A DNA stretch of 64,000 nt from assembly GCA_938045615.1 (NCBI GenBank), contig CALIBC010000178.1, positions 124,001 to 188,000 of the forward strand. The letters run 5' to 3'. This document shows, piece by piece, positions 26,606 through 35,114 of the stretch (the stretch's first letter is position 1; each line of letters starts with the position of its first letter). The notes under the pieces were generated by a model that worked only from the letters and a program-made list of their open reading frames with translations, was not told the DNA's origin and ran no database searches. Both the position numbers and the translations under genes were made by a program. Origin of the DNA: an uncultured Clostridia bacterium. GTDB taxonomy: Bacteria > Bacillota > Clostridia > Peptostreptococcales > Anaerovoracaceae.

Positions 26606-27154
26606 ATGTCTAAGATACTGAAAATATATACTGACGGCGCCTGCTCGGGCAATCAGAGCGAAAGCAACCTCGGCGGATGGGGTGCGATTTTGGAATTCGG
26701 AGAACATAAGAAGGAATTATACGGTAGTGCATCGGATACGACAAACAACAAAATGGAGCTTACCGCCGTTATAGAAGCGCTGAAAGAGCTTAAAAGAGAT
26801 GGTCTCAATATAGAAATTTTCACAGACAGTTCTTATATTGCAAATTGTTTTCATGAAAAGTGGTACGTGAACTGGGAAAAAAACAATTGGAAAACGACAA
26901 AAAAAACGGCGGTGGAAAATCGCATGCTCTGGGAGGAATTGCTGGCACTGGTACGCAAACACGCAAGCGTGACTTTTTTCAAAGTAAAGGGGCATGTGAA
27001 CATAGACAACCCTTCGACCAACGTCGATGCGCATTACGAAAAATTTATCCAAAGAAACGGAAATCGCTTTACCCTTGAAGATTTTAAGTACATAACCAAA
27101 ATGAACAACCTCGCCGACGCTCTTGCAAACAAGGGCATCGACGAGGTTCGATAA
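26606..27154 (+). CDS. rnhA: Ribonuclease HI
   Basis: 182 residues; cleaves the RNA strand of RNA-DNA hybrids. The catalytic acidic residues are visible: D in YTDGACSGN, E in NKMELTAV, D in FTDSSY and D in NNLADALAN. About 33 residues (roughly 132-165) are inserted between the KGH motif and the last catalytic Asp, where classical enzymes have only a short turn; some clostridial RNases H have similar insertions. GAAAGGAAG precedes ATG 26606, so I prefer it to an in-frame TTG 19 codons upstream that lies inside the candidate promoter. Confidence 0.93.
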   Translation: MSKILKIYTDGACSGNQSESNLGGWGAILEFGEHKKELYGSASDTTNNKMELTAVIEALKELKRDGLNIEIFTDSSYIANCFHEKWYVNWEKNNWKTTKKTAVENRMLWEELLALVRKHASVTFFKVKGHVNIDNPSTNVDAHYEKFIQRNGNRFTLEDFKYITKMNNLADALANKGIDEVR

Positions 27155-27178
27155 GGCGATAGGGCGACTTTTACGCCG

Positions 27179-27418
27179 CTATTTCTGTGGATTTGTGGCG
27201 AGCCATTCAATTATATCGTTGCTCTCATACAAAGGCTTGCCATCAATGAAAAGGCAAGGAACCTGCTGTTTCCCGCCATTTTCGACAAGATATTTCCTGT
27301 CCTCCTCATTCAGATGGATATTATGCAAAGTAACATCCGTTCTGCCGCTCTTATTTATCTCTCCCAATACTCTCCTACAAAAAGGACAAGTATCAAACAT
27401 ATACAAATCAAGTTTCAT
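27179..27418 (-). CDS. Glutaredoxin-like protein
   Basis: 79 residues. The thioredoxin-fold active site CPFC is at residues 11-14, the cis-Pro segment is QQVPCLFIDG, and the C-terminal ESNDIIEWL helix matches glutaredoxin/GST N-domain proteins. An extra Cys sits right after the cis-Pro. It follows the sigma-factor gene by nine bases, so it is probably co-transcribed with the sigma factor and the cysteine-rich RsbW-like protein. It may reduce protein disulfides; a role in that circuit is inference. Confidence 0.85.
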   Translation of the reverse strand: MKLDLYMFDTCPFCRRVLGEINKSGRTDVTLHNIHLNEEDRKYLVENGGKQQVPCLFIDGKPLYESNDIIEWLATNPQK

Positions 27419-27427
27419 TATTTTCTC

Positions 27428-28165
27428 CTATTCTCTGTGCAGTTCAGTGCGGAACTGCTTTACTATATTTCTTTCTGCACGCGAAATCGTCATCTGCGAA
27501 ACTCCCAGTGTCTTTGCTATATCGGCCTGTGAGCGATTATAGATAAATCTCTCTCTGAAGATATATCTGTTCTGTGAGTTGAATGTGTCAAGGACTTTAT
27601 CTATGATCTCCGAGGTTTCAATTCTTTCAAAGCCCTTATCATCAAATCCTGTATACCTTTCAAGAAAAGAATTCTCTCCCTCTTCCCCTGCATCGTCAAA
27701 AGTCTTATCAAGGGAATAAGTCCCGTAAGCCTGCGAGCTTTCGGCAGCCTCTATAATCTGTTCCTCCGTAAATCCGGTAGCTTGCGCAATTTCGGCGACT
27801 GTGGGTGATCTTCTGTATTTTGGATAAAGCTCGTCTTTGACCTCTTGGATTTTGGAGGAAATTTCTTTTAATCTTCTTGGAACTTTGAGACTCCACTGTT
27901 TGTCTCTGAAGTATTTTTTTATCTCCCCCAAAATTGTAGGCGTGGCAAAAGAACTGAACTCGAAGCCTCTGTCCGGGTCAAATCTCTCGACCGCCTGGAC
28001 AAGCGCCAGAGCGCCCACCTGGTAGAGATCGTCGTATTCGACACCTTTATTGAGATATTTCCTTATCAGGATATCCACCATGTAAAGATGATCCTCTACG
28101 ATTTCATTTCTTAATTCAATTGTGGGATCCTTCTTGTACTCGGTAAATTTCTCCCGATTTGTCAT
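27428..28165 (-). CDS. RNA polymerase sigma factor, SigB/SigF/SigG type
   Basis: 245 residues. Sigma-70 regions 2 (DDLYQVGALALVQAVERFDP and FSSFATPTILGEIKKYFRDK), 3 (RSPTVAEIAQATGFTEEQI) and 4 (HTH at SQADIAKTLGVSQMTISRAE) are all present, in the arrangement of stress and sporulation sigma factors of Bacillota. Its start overlaps the end of the RsbW-like gene by four bases (ATGA), so the two are translationally coupled, as in rsbW-sigB and spoIIAB-sigF. No sporulation genes are in view, so a general-stress sigma of the SigB type is more likely. The operon promoter resembles a SigB promoter, suggesting autoregulation. Confidence 0.92.
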   Translation of the reverse strand: MTNREKFTEYKKDPTIELRNEIVEDHLYMVDILIRKYLNKGVEYDDLYQVGALALVQAVERFDPDRGFEFSSFATPTILGEIKKYFRDKQWSLKVPRRLKEISSKIQEVKDELYPKYRRSPTVAEIAQATGFTEEQIIEAAESSQAYGTYSLDKTFDDAGEEGENSFLERYTGFDDKGFERIETSEIIDKVLDTFNSQNRYIFRERFIYNRSQADIAKTLGVSQMTISRAERNIVKQFRTELHRE

Positions 28166-28569
28166 GCCATCTTCACCATTTTGACGAACTTGTGATCTTC
28201 GTCGTCTCTGCCAAACTGCACCTCATTCATAAGTGTTTCAACAACATAAACACCCAAATCACCCTCGCTTGGGCAGACTTTGCAAGGCTTGTGTGTCTTT
28301 TCCAAAGTGTGGCGTTCACATGCATCTTTCACGATAATCTCGATCACGCCCTCCTTAACATTGCATTCTACCTCATATTTCTCAGAAAAGCCAGCAAAAC
28401 CGTGACAAGAGACATGTTTACATGCTTCGCAAACCGATGTCTTAATGTCTTCTATCGCCTCCAAATTGAATCCTGCGGTTGAAGCAACCGAGCTGATCGC
28501 AAGCCTCACCATGGTCAGATATTCAGGTTTTCCCGGGATAAGAAAATTAAGTTTATCCAATTTATTCAC
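28162..28569 (-). CDS. RsbW/SpoIIAB-like anti-sigma ATPase, cysteine-rich and degenerate
   Basis: 135 residues in the position and with the length of RsbW anti-sigma kinases (GHKL fold). PGKPEYLTMVRLAISSVAS and EDIKTSVCEAC mark the N-terminal half, and GDLGVYVVETLMNEVQF marks the C-terminal lid and helix. The N-box, normally EACTN, reads EACKH, losing the Mg-binding Asn (position 52). The G1 box, normally DxGxGF, reads DACERHTLEK. Seven cysteines (47, 50, 55, 69, 84, 96, 99) replace usual residues, including two CxxC pairs. It probably still binds the sigma factor encoded just downstream, but ATP binding or kinase activity is doubtful; metal or thiol sensing is a hypothesis. Confidence 0.85.
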   Translation of the reverse strand: MNKLDKLNFLIPGKPEYLTMVRLAISSVASTAGFNLEAIEDIKTSVCEACKHVSCHGFAGFSEKYEVECNVKEGVIEIIVKDACERHTLEKTHKPCKVCPSEGDLGVYVVETLMNEVQFGRDDEDHKFVKMVKMA

Positions 28570-28659
28570 TCCTTGTTTATATTATTTGTGTCAAGCGAGC
28601 CGAGCTGATTTTTCATCGATCCTTACAATTCACTTTACACATCTTTTATATACCCGTAT

Positions 28660-28683
28660 ATACCCGTTTTTTCAGGGTTAAAT
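28660..28683 (-). promoter_or_regulatory. SigB-like promoter of the RsbW-like/sigma/glutaredoxin operon
   Basis: On the minus strand ATTTAA (28678-28683), a 12-base spacer and GGGTAT (28660-28665) match the SigB pattern GTTTAA-N12-14-GGGWAT. A second GGGTAT follows at 28650-28655. The leader to ATG 28569 would be about 80 bases. This implies positive autoregulation by the sigma factor encoded in the operon. Confidence 0.6.
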
Positions 28684-28725
28684 CCAATGTGAACAGTGAT
28701 CATTCTCCGCCGCTTTTTATCGACA

Positions 28726-31227
28726 TCAAACAAGAGGTTTGATCTCATCATCTTTTAAAGCGTCTTTTTCCTCTTCGTCTTCTTCGTTTTTCGCATCATC
28801 TTCTTTTATGACCTTGGCCATGGATACTATCTTGGTCTCCTCACCGACTTTCATGATCTTTACTCCCTGAGTCGCGCGACCCAGCTCAGAAATTTCATTT
28901 GCGCGTATCCTTATTATTATTCCGTCGGAATTGATCAGTAAGATTTCATCATCTTTGTCAACCACCATGGCTCCTATGAGCGAGCCCGTCTTCTTGAATT
29001 TACTCTTGTCATAAGTCAAAAGACCTTTACCGCCTCTTACCTGAACTTTATATTCTTTGACCGGTGTTCTCTTTCCGTATCCGTTCTCGGTTACCACCAG
29101 AAGTTCCTGATCCGGATCCACAAGCGACATAGAAACTACTTCATCGTCCTTATCCAGCTTGATTGCACGTACGCCGCCTGCAACTCTTCCCATTGCTCTA
29201 ACGTCTTTTTCCGAGAAGCATATGCATTTCCCTTTCTTAGTGACTATTATCACGCTGTTGTTTCCGGTAGTCTGCTTTACGTCGATAAGCCTGTCATCGT
29301 CTTTCAGCTTAATAGCTATGATTCCGCTCGTCCTGTTGGTGTCATACTCAGACAGCGGCGTTTTCTTGATACTTCCGTGTTTGGTAACCGCAATCAGGTA
29401 CTTTTCTTGCAAAAATTCCTTAACGGGAATGAGCGCCGTTATCCTTTCTTTTTGCAACAGGCTGAGGAAGTTTACCGCAGGAGTTCCCCTTGCCGTTCTG
29501 GATGCCTCAGGGATCTCAAATGCCTTGAGTTTATGCGCCTTTCCCGTATTGGTAAAGAACATCAGATAGTCATGTGTGGATGTCATTATCAAATCTTTTA
29601 CAAAGTCATTCTCCCTTGTGGTTATACCCATGATTCCTTTGCCTCCTCGGCGCTGAGCCTTGTAGGTGTCCGCGGGAACTCTCTTTATATAGCCAAGATG
29701 CGTCAGCGTAACTGCCACTTTTTCTTCTTCTATCAGATCCTCATCTTCAAAATCCGAAGCATCCGGAGCAAGCTTGGTTCTTCTTTCGTCGCCCCATTTG
29801 TCTCTTACCTCAAGTAGCTCTGCCTTGATCACTCCCATGAGCATGCTTTCATCCGATAAAATGGCCTTGAAGTATGCGATCCTGTCCATCAGTTCGCTGT
29901 ATTCTTTTTCAAGTTTTTCTCTCTCAAGTCCCTGCAATCTCGCAAGCCGCATGTCCAAGATGGCTTGAGCCTGAATCTCCGAAAGGCCGAAGCGCTCCAT
30001 CAGTTTTTCTTTCGCATCGTTATAGGAACTTCTTATAATTTTTATTATCTCGTCGATATTATCGAGAGCTATTCGCAATCCTTCTAAAATGTGGGCTCTT
30101 GCCTCCGCTTTCTTGAGGTCAAACTGCGTTCTTCTTGTCACCACTTCTTTCTGGAATTTGATATATTCTGAAAGCATTTCATAGAGATTCAGAAGCTTTG
30201 GCTGTCCATCGACAAGTGCTATCATTATGCAACTGAAATTATCCTGTAGCTGAGTGTGTTTATACAGCTGATTCAAAGTGATCTGAGGATTCGCTTCGCG
30301 CTTGAGTTCTATCACGATACGCATTCCCTCTCTATTTGATTCATCTCTTATATCGGAAATTCCGTCTATCTTCTTGTCTTTTATGAGGTCGGCTATCTTC
30401 TCTATGAGTCTGGCCTTATTCACAGCATAAGGGATTTCTGAAACGATGATCCTCGTTCTGCCGCGTGACGTTTCCTCTATTTCACATACGGCTCTGACCT
30501 TGACCTTGCCGGTTCCCGTTTTATATGCATCTCTGATTCCCGATTTTCCAAGTATCCGGGCTCCGGTCGGAAAGTCCGGTCCCTGCACGATCTTGATCAG
30601 ATCATCGACCGTGCATTCCGGCTCGTCTATTATTTTGACTGTCGCATCGACTATCTCGGTCAGATTGTGAGGCGGTATTGACGTTGCCATGCCGACCGCT
30701 ATACCGTTTGATCCGTTTACGAGCAGGTTGGGATAACGTGACGGCAAAACCACCGGCTCTTTTTCCTCACCGTCAAAGTTTGGAACAAAATCCACGGTTT
30801 CTTTTTCTATGTCACGCAACATCTGAAGCGAAAAGTATGACATTCTCGCTTCCGTATATCGCTGTGCGGCAGCTCCGTCCCCGTCGATCGAGCCAAAATT
30901 TCCGTGTCCGTCAACGAGAGGATATCTCATAGAAAAATCCTGTGCCATTCTAACCATGGCATCATATATCGAACTGTCGCCGTGGGGATGGTATTTACCC
31001 ATTACTTCACCCACAATCCTTGCGGATTTTTTATATGGTTTTTCCGGCGTAATGCCAAGTTGTGACATTCCGTAAAGAATTCTTCTGTGCACCGGTTTCA
31101 TGCCGTCGCGCACATCGGGAAGAGCCCTGCCGACTATTACGCTCATCGCGTAATCTATGTATGAATCACGCATTTCATCGTGAATTTCATGTTGTATTAT
31201 ATTTTTATCTTCAATTAGCGTATCCAA
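28726..31227 (-). CDS. gyrA: DNA gyrase subunit A
   Basis: 833 residues; the breakage-reunion subunit of gyrase, which with GyrB introduces negative supercoils. The catalytic Tyr124 lies in AAAQRYTEARM. The quinolone-determining region HPHGDSSIYDAMV keeps Ser85 and Asp89, the susceptible-type residues. The C-terminal beta-pinwheel carries the GyrA-box-like QRRGGKG motif (near 540) and related repeats. The protein ends in an acidic tail (about 808-829). It begins 14 bases after gyrB stops, forming a gyrB-gyrA operon leading away from the origin. Confidence 0.97.
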   Translation of the reverse strand: MDTLIEDKNIIQHEIHDEMRDSYIDYAMSVIVGRALPDVRDGMKPVHRRILYGMSQLGITPEKPYKKSARIVGEVMGKYHPHGDSSIYDAMVRMAQDFSMRYPLVDGHGNFGSIDGDGAAAQRYTEARMSYFSLQMLRDIEKETVDFVPNFDGEEKEPVVLPSRYPNLLVNGSNGIAVGMATSIPPHNLTEIVDATVKIIDEPECTVDDLIKIVQGPDFPTGARILGKSGIRDAYKTGTGKVKVRAVCEIEETSRGRTRIIVSEIPYAVNKARLIEKIADLIKDKKIDGISDIRDESNREGMRIVIELKREANPQITLNQLYKHTQLQDNFSCIMIALVDGQPKLLNLYEMLSEYIKFQKEVVTRRTQFDLKKAEARAHILEGLRIALDNIDEIIKIIRSSYNDAKEKLMERFGLSEIQAQAILDMRLARLQGLEREKLEKEYSELMDRIAYFKAILSDESMLMGVIKAELLEVRDKWGDERRTKLAPDASDFEDEDLIEEEKVAVTLTHLGYIKRVPADTYKAQRRGGKGIMGITTRENDFVKDLIMTSTHDYLMFFTNTGKAHKLKAFEIPEASRTARGTPAVNFLSLLQKERITALIPVKEFLQEKYLIAVTKHGSIKKTPLSEYDTNRTSGIIAIKLKDDDRLIDVKQTTGNNSVIIVTKKGKCICFSEKDVRAMGRVAGGVRAIKLDKDDEVVSMSLVDPDQELLVVTENGYGKRTPVKEYKVQVRGGKGLLTYDKSKFKKTGSLIGAMVVDKDDEILLINSDGIIIRIRANEISELGRATQGVKIMKVGEETKIVSMAKVIKEDDAKNEEDEEEKDALKDDEIKPLV

Positions 31228-31241
31228 TGATTCCTCCTATA

Positions 31242-33158
31242 TTAAACGTCCAGTGTAGCGTATTTTGCGTTTTCTTCGATAAACTTCTTGCGCGGAGGAA
31301 CTTTATCTCCCATAAGAGTCGTAAATATCTCATCTGCCGCAGTTGCATCCTCAACCGTTATCTGAACCATGGTCCTCTTTGTATAGTCCATTGTGGTATC
31401 CCAAAGCTGATTGAAATCCATCTCTCCAAGTCCCTTGTAACGCTGTATTTCAACTTTTCCCGGCATATCTTCAATTTCTTTTAAAAGCTTTTCCTGTTCG
31501 CGGTCGGAGTATGTGTACCACGATTTTTTATTCTTCTGCACACGGAAAAGAGGAGGCTGTGCGGCATAGACATATCCGCCCTCTATGAGAGGTGACATGT
31601 AGCGATAGAAGAAAGTCAAAAGCAAAGTTCTTATATGCGCTCCATCCACATCCGCATCCGTCATTATTATTATCTTATGGTAGCGAAGTTTGGAAATATC
31701 AAATTCACTTCCTATACCGCAACCGAAAGCCGTAATCATATTCTTTATCTCATCGGAATTGAGCATCTTGTCCTGACGTGCCTTTTCCACATTCAGTATC
31801 TTTCCGCGCAGCGGAAGAACCGCCTGTCTTTTCCTATCTCTTCCCTGTTTGGCGGAGCCTCCTGCAGAGTCACCCTCGACCAAAAAAATCTCCGAAAGCG
31901 CAGGGTCTTTTTCCGAGCAATCCGCAAGTTTCCCAGGAAGTGAAAGGCCTTGGAGCGCAGACTGTCTTCTGACAAGGGCGCGGGCTTTTCTTGCCGCTTC
32001 CCTTGCGCGCGAAGCGCTCAAACATTTATTGAGAATAGCATTTGCCTCTTTTGGATTCTCCTCAAGAAAAGCAAGCAGCTGCCGGCTTGTTGCCGTTTCT
32101 ACAAATCCTCTCATCTCTGTATTGCCGAGCTTTGCTTTCGTCTGCCCTTCAAACTGCGGCTGCGTCATCTTGACCGAAACAATGGCTGTCAAGCCCTCTC
32201 TGACATCTTCTCCCGACAGAGATTCTCCCTCTTTTACTATGTTGTTCTTCTTGGCATAGTCGTTCATCACCTTCGTAAGTGCCGACTTGAAACCCGAAAG
32301 GTGCGATCCTCCCTCAAGCGTATTTATATTGTTTGCGTAAGATAAAAGGAGTTCATTGTATTTATCGGTATACTGCAGTGCAACCTCAACTTCTTGGCTC
32401 TTGTCGATATACTCAAAATAAAATATACTCTCGTGAATCTTGTCCTTGTTGCTGTTTAAGTGCTTCACAAACTCCTTGAGTCCTCCCTCATAGTGGAAAA
32501 CTTCTTTCTTCTTATTCCCGGAGCGATTATCCTCCAGGGTTATCTCTATTCCTTTCGTAAGGAATGCCATTTCTCTGAGTCTGTGCTGAAGCGTCGCATA
32601 ATCATATTCTGTTTCTTCGAATATCTCAGGATCTGCCCAGAACGTCGTCTTGGAGCCTGTTGCTTTTTTTTCACCTATCTCATTCAGCTTTTTTGTAGTT
32701 TTTCCTCTTGAAAATTCAATATCATATAGCTTGCCGCCCCTGCTTATCTCGACCACCATCTTTGTCGAGAGCGCATTTACCACAGAAGCTCCAACTCCGT
32801 GAAGTCCTCCCGATACTTTATATCCTCCTCCACCGAATTTGCCGCCGGCGTGGAGAACTGTATGAATTACTTCGACCGCGGGAATCTTCATCTTGGGATG
32901 TTTATCCACCGGCATCCCTCTTCCGTCATCCACAACGGTTATGGAATTGTCCTCGTTTATGCTGACCTTGATCTTTTTGCAAAATCCGGCAAGAGCTTCA
33001 TCTATACTGTTGTCCACTATCTCATAGACAAGATGGTGAAGCCCCCTTGGACCGGTTGAACCTATATACATTCCCGGTCTTTTTCTTACGGCCTCAAATC
33101 CTTCCAAAACTTGAATTTGATCGGCGCCGTATTCATTCTTGTTTACTTTTGAACTCAT
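31242..33158 (-). CDS. gyrB: DNA gyrase subunit B
   Basis: 638 residues, the standard GyrB length. The GHKL ATPase has the N-box EIVDNSIDEAL, the DDGRGMPVD motif and the GGLHGVGASVVNAL lid. The TOPRIM half has EGDSAGGSAKQGRDR, PLRGKILNVEKARQDKML and the metal motif DADVDGAHI. The C-terminus RRKFIEENA is typical. Transcription starts at a good promoter facing away from the origin. In most Bacillota gyrB follows recF on the dnaA strand; here it is divergent from dnaA. Confidence 0.97.
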   Translation of the reverse strand: MSSKVNKNEYGADQIQVLEGFEAVRKRPGMYIGSTGPRGLHHLVYEIVDNSIDEALAGFCKKIKVSINEDNSITVVDDGRGMPVDKHPKMKIPAVEVIHTVLHAGGKFGGGGYKVSGGLHGVGASVVNALSTKMVVEISRGGKLYDIEFSRGKTTKKLNEIGEKKATGSKTTFWADPEIFEETEYDYATLQHRLREMAFLTKGIEITLEDNRSGNKKKEVFHYEGGLKEFVKHLNSNKDKIHESIFYFEYIDKSQEVEVALQYTDKYNELLLSYANNINTLEGGSHLSGFKSALTKVMNDYAKKNNIVKEGESLSGEDVREGLTAIVSVKMTQPQFEGQTKAKLGNTEMRGFVETATSRQLLAFLEENPKEANAILNKCLSASRAREAARKARALVRRQSALQGLSLPGKLADCSEKDPALSEIFLVEGDSAGGSAKQGRDRKRQAVLPLRGKILNVEKARQDKMLNSDEIKNMITAFGCGIGSEFDISKLRYHKIIIMTDADVDGAHIRTLLLTFFYRYMSPLIEGGYVYAAQPPLFRVQKNKKSWYTYSDREQEKLLKEIEDMPGKVEIQRYKGLGEMDFNQLWDTTMDYTKRTMVQITVEDATAADEIFTTLMGDKVPPRKKFIEENAKYATLDV

Positions 33159-33195
33159 TTATATCACCTTTTATTTATTTTATTGTACGATATCG

Positions 33196-33224
33196 ATTAT
33201 ATAATAAAAACTCACGTTTTACAA
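33196..33224 (-). promoter_or_regulatory. gyrB promoter
   Basis: On the minus strand TTGTAA (33219-33224), a 17-base spacer and a perfect TATAAT (33196-33201), about 38 bases before the gyrB ATG. Confidence 0.7.
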
Positions 33225-33508
33225 GGATTTAAGGTTGTTTTGAGTATTTTATCAAACTACCGGTAAAAATCCTTTTAAAAACGAAAACAAGCCTTTTTAG
33301 CGACCCTTATTTTTACCTATATATTCCTGCGTAAGTATACATGAGGATTGAAAATCGTATTTTCATTTTTCTATCATCAATAATGATCATATTAAAAATC
33401 TGCTTCGGAAAACCGCGGCGGATTTTTAAATGGAAAATATGAATAAAATTATACACACCCTATGGATAACTTTTATTACTTTTATTTTTCCAACTTTGGA
33501 TTTTATAC

Positions 33509-33537
33509 TTGTATATGGATAACTTATTGATTAAAAT
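33509..33537 (+). promoter_or_regulatory. dnaA promoter overlapping a DnaA box
   Basis: TTGTAT (33509-33514), a 17-base spacer and TAAAAT (33532-33537), 30 bases before the ATG. The DnaA box at 33514-33522 lies between the two elements, so DnaA binding would block polymerase, as expected for autorepression. Confidence 0.6.
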
Positions 33538-33567
33538 ATTTTTACCTGAAAGTGAAAAGAGGAAGAC

Positions 33568-34941
33568 ATGCGAGACATCAAAGATATCTGGGAAAAAGTT
33601 TTATCCAAAGTTAAAAACAATGTGACCGAGGCGAGTTATTCCCACTGGTTTTTACGGGCTTATCTTAACTCTGTGGACGAAGTGGCAAGGATAGTTTACG
33701 TTCAAAGTGACGATCCTTTTGTCGTTGAACAGCACAAGATTCGGTACATACCTATATTGGAAACAGCTTTTGAAGAAGTTTTGAACCAAAGATATAAAGT
33801 TGTAGTAAAACAAACCAATGAATATCGGAAAAATAAAGATGAAAATATCGAAATCATGAATACAAAGGAGAAGATCGGGAATCCGGCGGGTAAATTGACA
33901 CAGCAGAGAATCTTTCACCCAAAGTACACGTTTGACAATTTTATCGTGGGAGAATGTAACGAGCTTGCTTTTGCTGTTGCGAAAGCTGTTGCGGAAAATC
34001 CGTCATCTTCATATAACCCGCTTTTTCTCCACGGAAATTCCGGGCTTGGCAAAACACATCTTATGCATGCAATAGGAATATACATGCTCGAGCATCACAG
34101 AGACTTGAACGTGCTTTACGTTTCATCGGAAATGTTCACAAATGAGCTCATAAAATCGATCCAGGAAAATAATAGGGAATTTAAAAAGAAATACAGAAGC
34201 CTAGATGTTCTCATAATAGACGACATACAGTTTCTCGAAGGAAAAGAAAGTACTCAAACCGAATTTTTTAATACTTTCAACGATCTTTTCTTCAATAACA
34301 AACAAATCATAATATCAAGCGACAGGCCTCCAAACAAGCTTGTGAAACTCGATGACAGATTGCGCTCAAGATTTTCATGGAAGATGGTCGCAGAGCTTCT
34401 TCCGGCAGATTTTGAAACAAGGGTTGCAATATTGCGCAAAAAAGCCGAAAATGAAAATGTAGTAGTCGATCAGGATGTCTATGAAGTCATACAGATGATC
34501 GCAGAGAAAATCACAGACAACATCAGGAATCTTGAAGGTGCTTTCAATAGAGTCGTCAGCTTTGCAAATCTTCTTAAAAAGGATATAAACAAAAACTTTG
34601 CCAAGAGGATACTCAAAGACATAGTGGTAATAGGCGATAAGAAAGCAACCCCAATTCAAATCAAAGAAGTTGTAAGCAAGTATTACGGTATAAAGGTGAG
34701 CGATCTTGAATCATCCAAGAGAACCAATATGATCGCATATCCAAGGCAGGTAGCAATGTACCTGTGCAGAACGATGACAGACCACTCTTTTCCCCAAATA
34801 GGTCAGCTTTTCGGGGGAAGACATTATACTACCGTGATGCATGCGTTTGAAAAAATACAGGCGGAGTTGAAAACGGACAGCAATTTAAAAGAAATCATAG
34901 AAGATATAAAAAGGAAAATCAAAGGTGTCGATAACAAATAA
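33568..34941 (+). CDS. dnaA: Chromosomal replication initiator DnaA
   Basis: 457 residues. Domain I occupies the first 80 or so residues (DIWEKVLSKVKNNV, SHWF), followed by a linker. The AAA+ domain starts at KYTFDNFIVGECN, with Walker A GNSGLGKTH, Walker B VLIIDDIQFLEG and the arginine-finger region DRLRSRFSWKM. Domain IV carries the DnaA-box-binding HTH and the signature GGRHYTTVMHA. GAAAAGAGG precedes ATG 33568. First gene of the rightward origin operon; it probably controls its own promoter. Confidence 0.98.
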   Translation: MRDIKDIWEKVLSKVKNNVTEASYSHWFLRAYLNSVDEVARIVYVQSDDPFVVEQHKIRYIPILETAFEEVLNQRYKVVVKQTNEYRKNKDENIEIMNTKEKIGNPAGKLTQQRIFHPKYTFDNFIVGECNELAFAVAKAVAENPSSSYNPLFLHGNSGLGKTHLMHAIGIYMLEHHRDLNVLYVSSEMFTNELIKSIQENNREFKKKYRSLDVLIIDDIQFLEGKESTQTEFFNTFNDLFFNNKQIIISSDRPPNKLVKLDDRLRSRFSWKMVAELLPADFETRVAILRKKAENENVVVDQDVYEVIQMIAEKITDNIRNLEGAFNRVVSFANLLKKDINKNFAKRILKDIVVIGDKKATPIQIKEVVSKYYGIKVSDLESSKRTNMIAYPRQVAMYLCRTMTDHSFPQIGQLFGGRHYTTVMHAFEKIQAELKTDSNLKEIIEDIKRKIKGVDNK

Positions 34942-35114
34942 CAACTTTGCAATCTTTTCCACAGATTTTCAACAACGAAAAACACTGAATATCAAACAAT
35001 TTATGGAGTTATCCATATTATAAACAACCCCTACTACTATTACTACTGATATAAATATAGAGAATAAGAAAGTGAAATACCAAGATTTTACTTCACACAA
35101 AAGGAGAAAGATAA
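34942..35114 (+). other. dnaA-dnaN intergenic origin element with DnaA boxes and DnaA-trio
   Basis: Contains TTTTCCACA (34955-34963), TTATCCATA (35009-35017) and, directly abutting, a degenerate box TTATAAACA (35018-35026). Then comes ACCCC (35027-35031), then the triplets TAC TAC TAT TAC TAC (35032-35046), then an A/T-only run. Order and spacing match the basal unwinding element described in Bacillus subtilis (box pair, GC-rich step, DnaA-trios), so strand opening is predicted here. Confidence 0.7.

Larger units (their letters stand above)
33159..33567. other. oriC: Replication origin region upstream of dnaA
   Basis: 409 AT-rich bases between divergent gyrB and dnaA. DnaA boxes: TTATACACA (33449-33457, plus strand), TTATCCATA on the minus strand at 33461-33469 and again at 33514-33522. 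A 12-bp inverted repeat (33392-33403 with 33418-33429, one G-U) with a nested CGG-AAAA-CCG stem sits beside them. Together with the boxes between dnaA and dnaN this makes a bipartite origin of the Bacillus kind. Confidence 0.75.
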
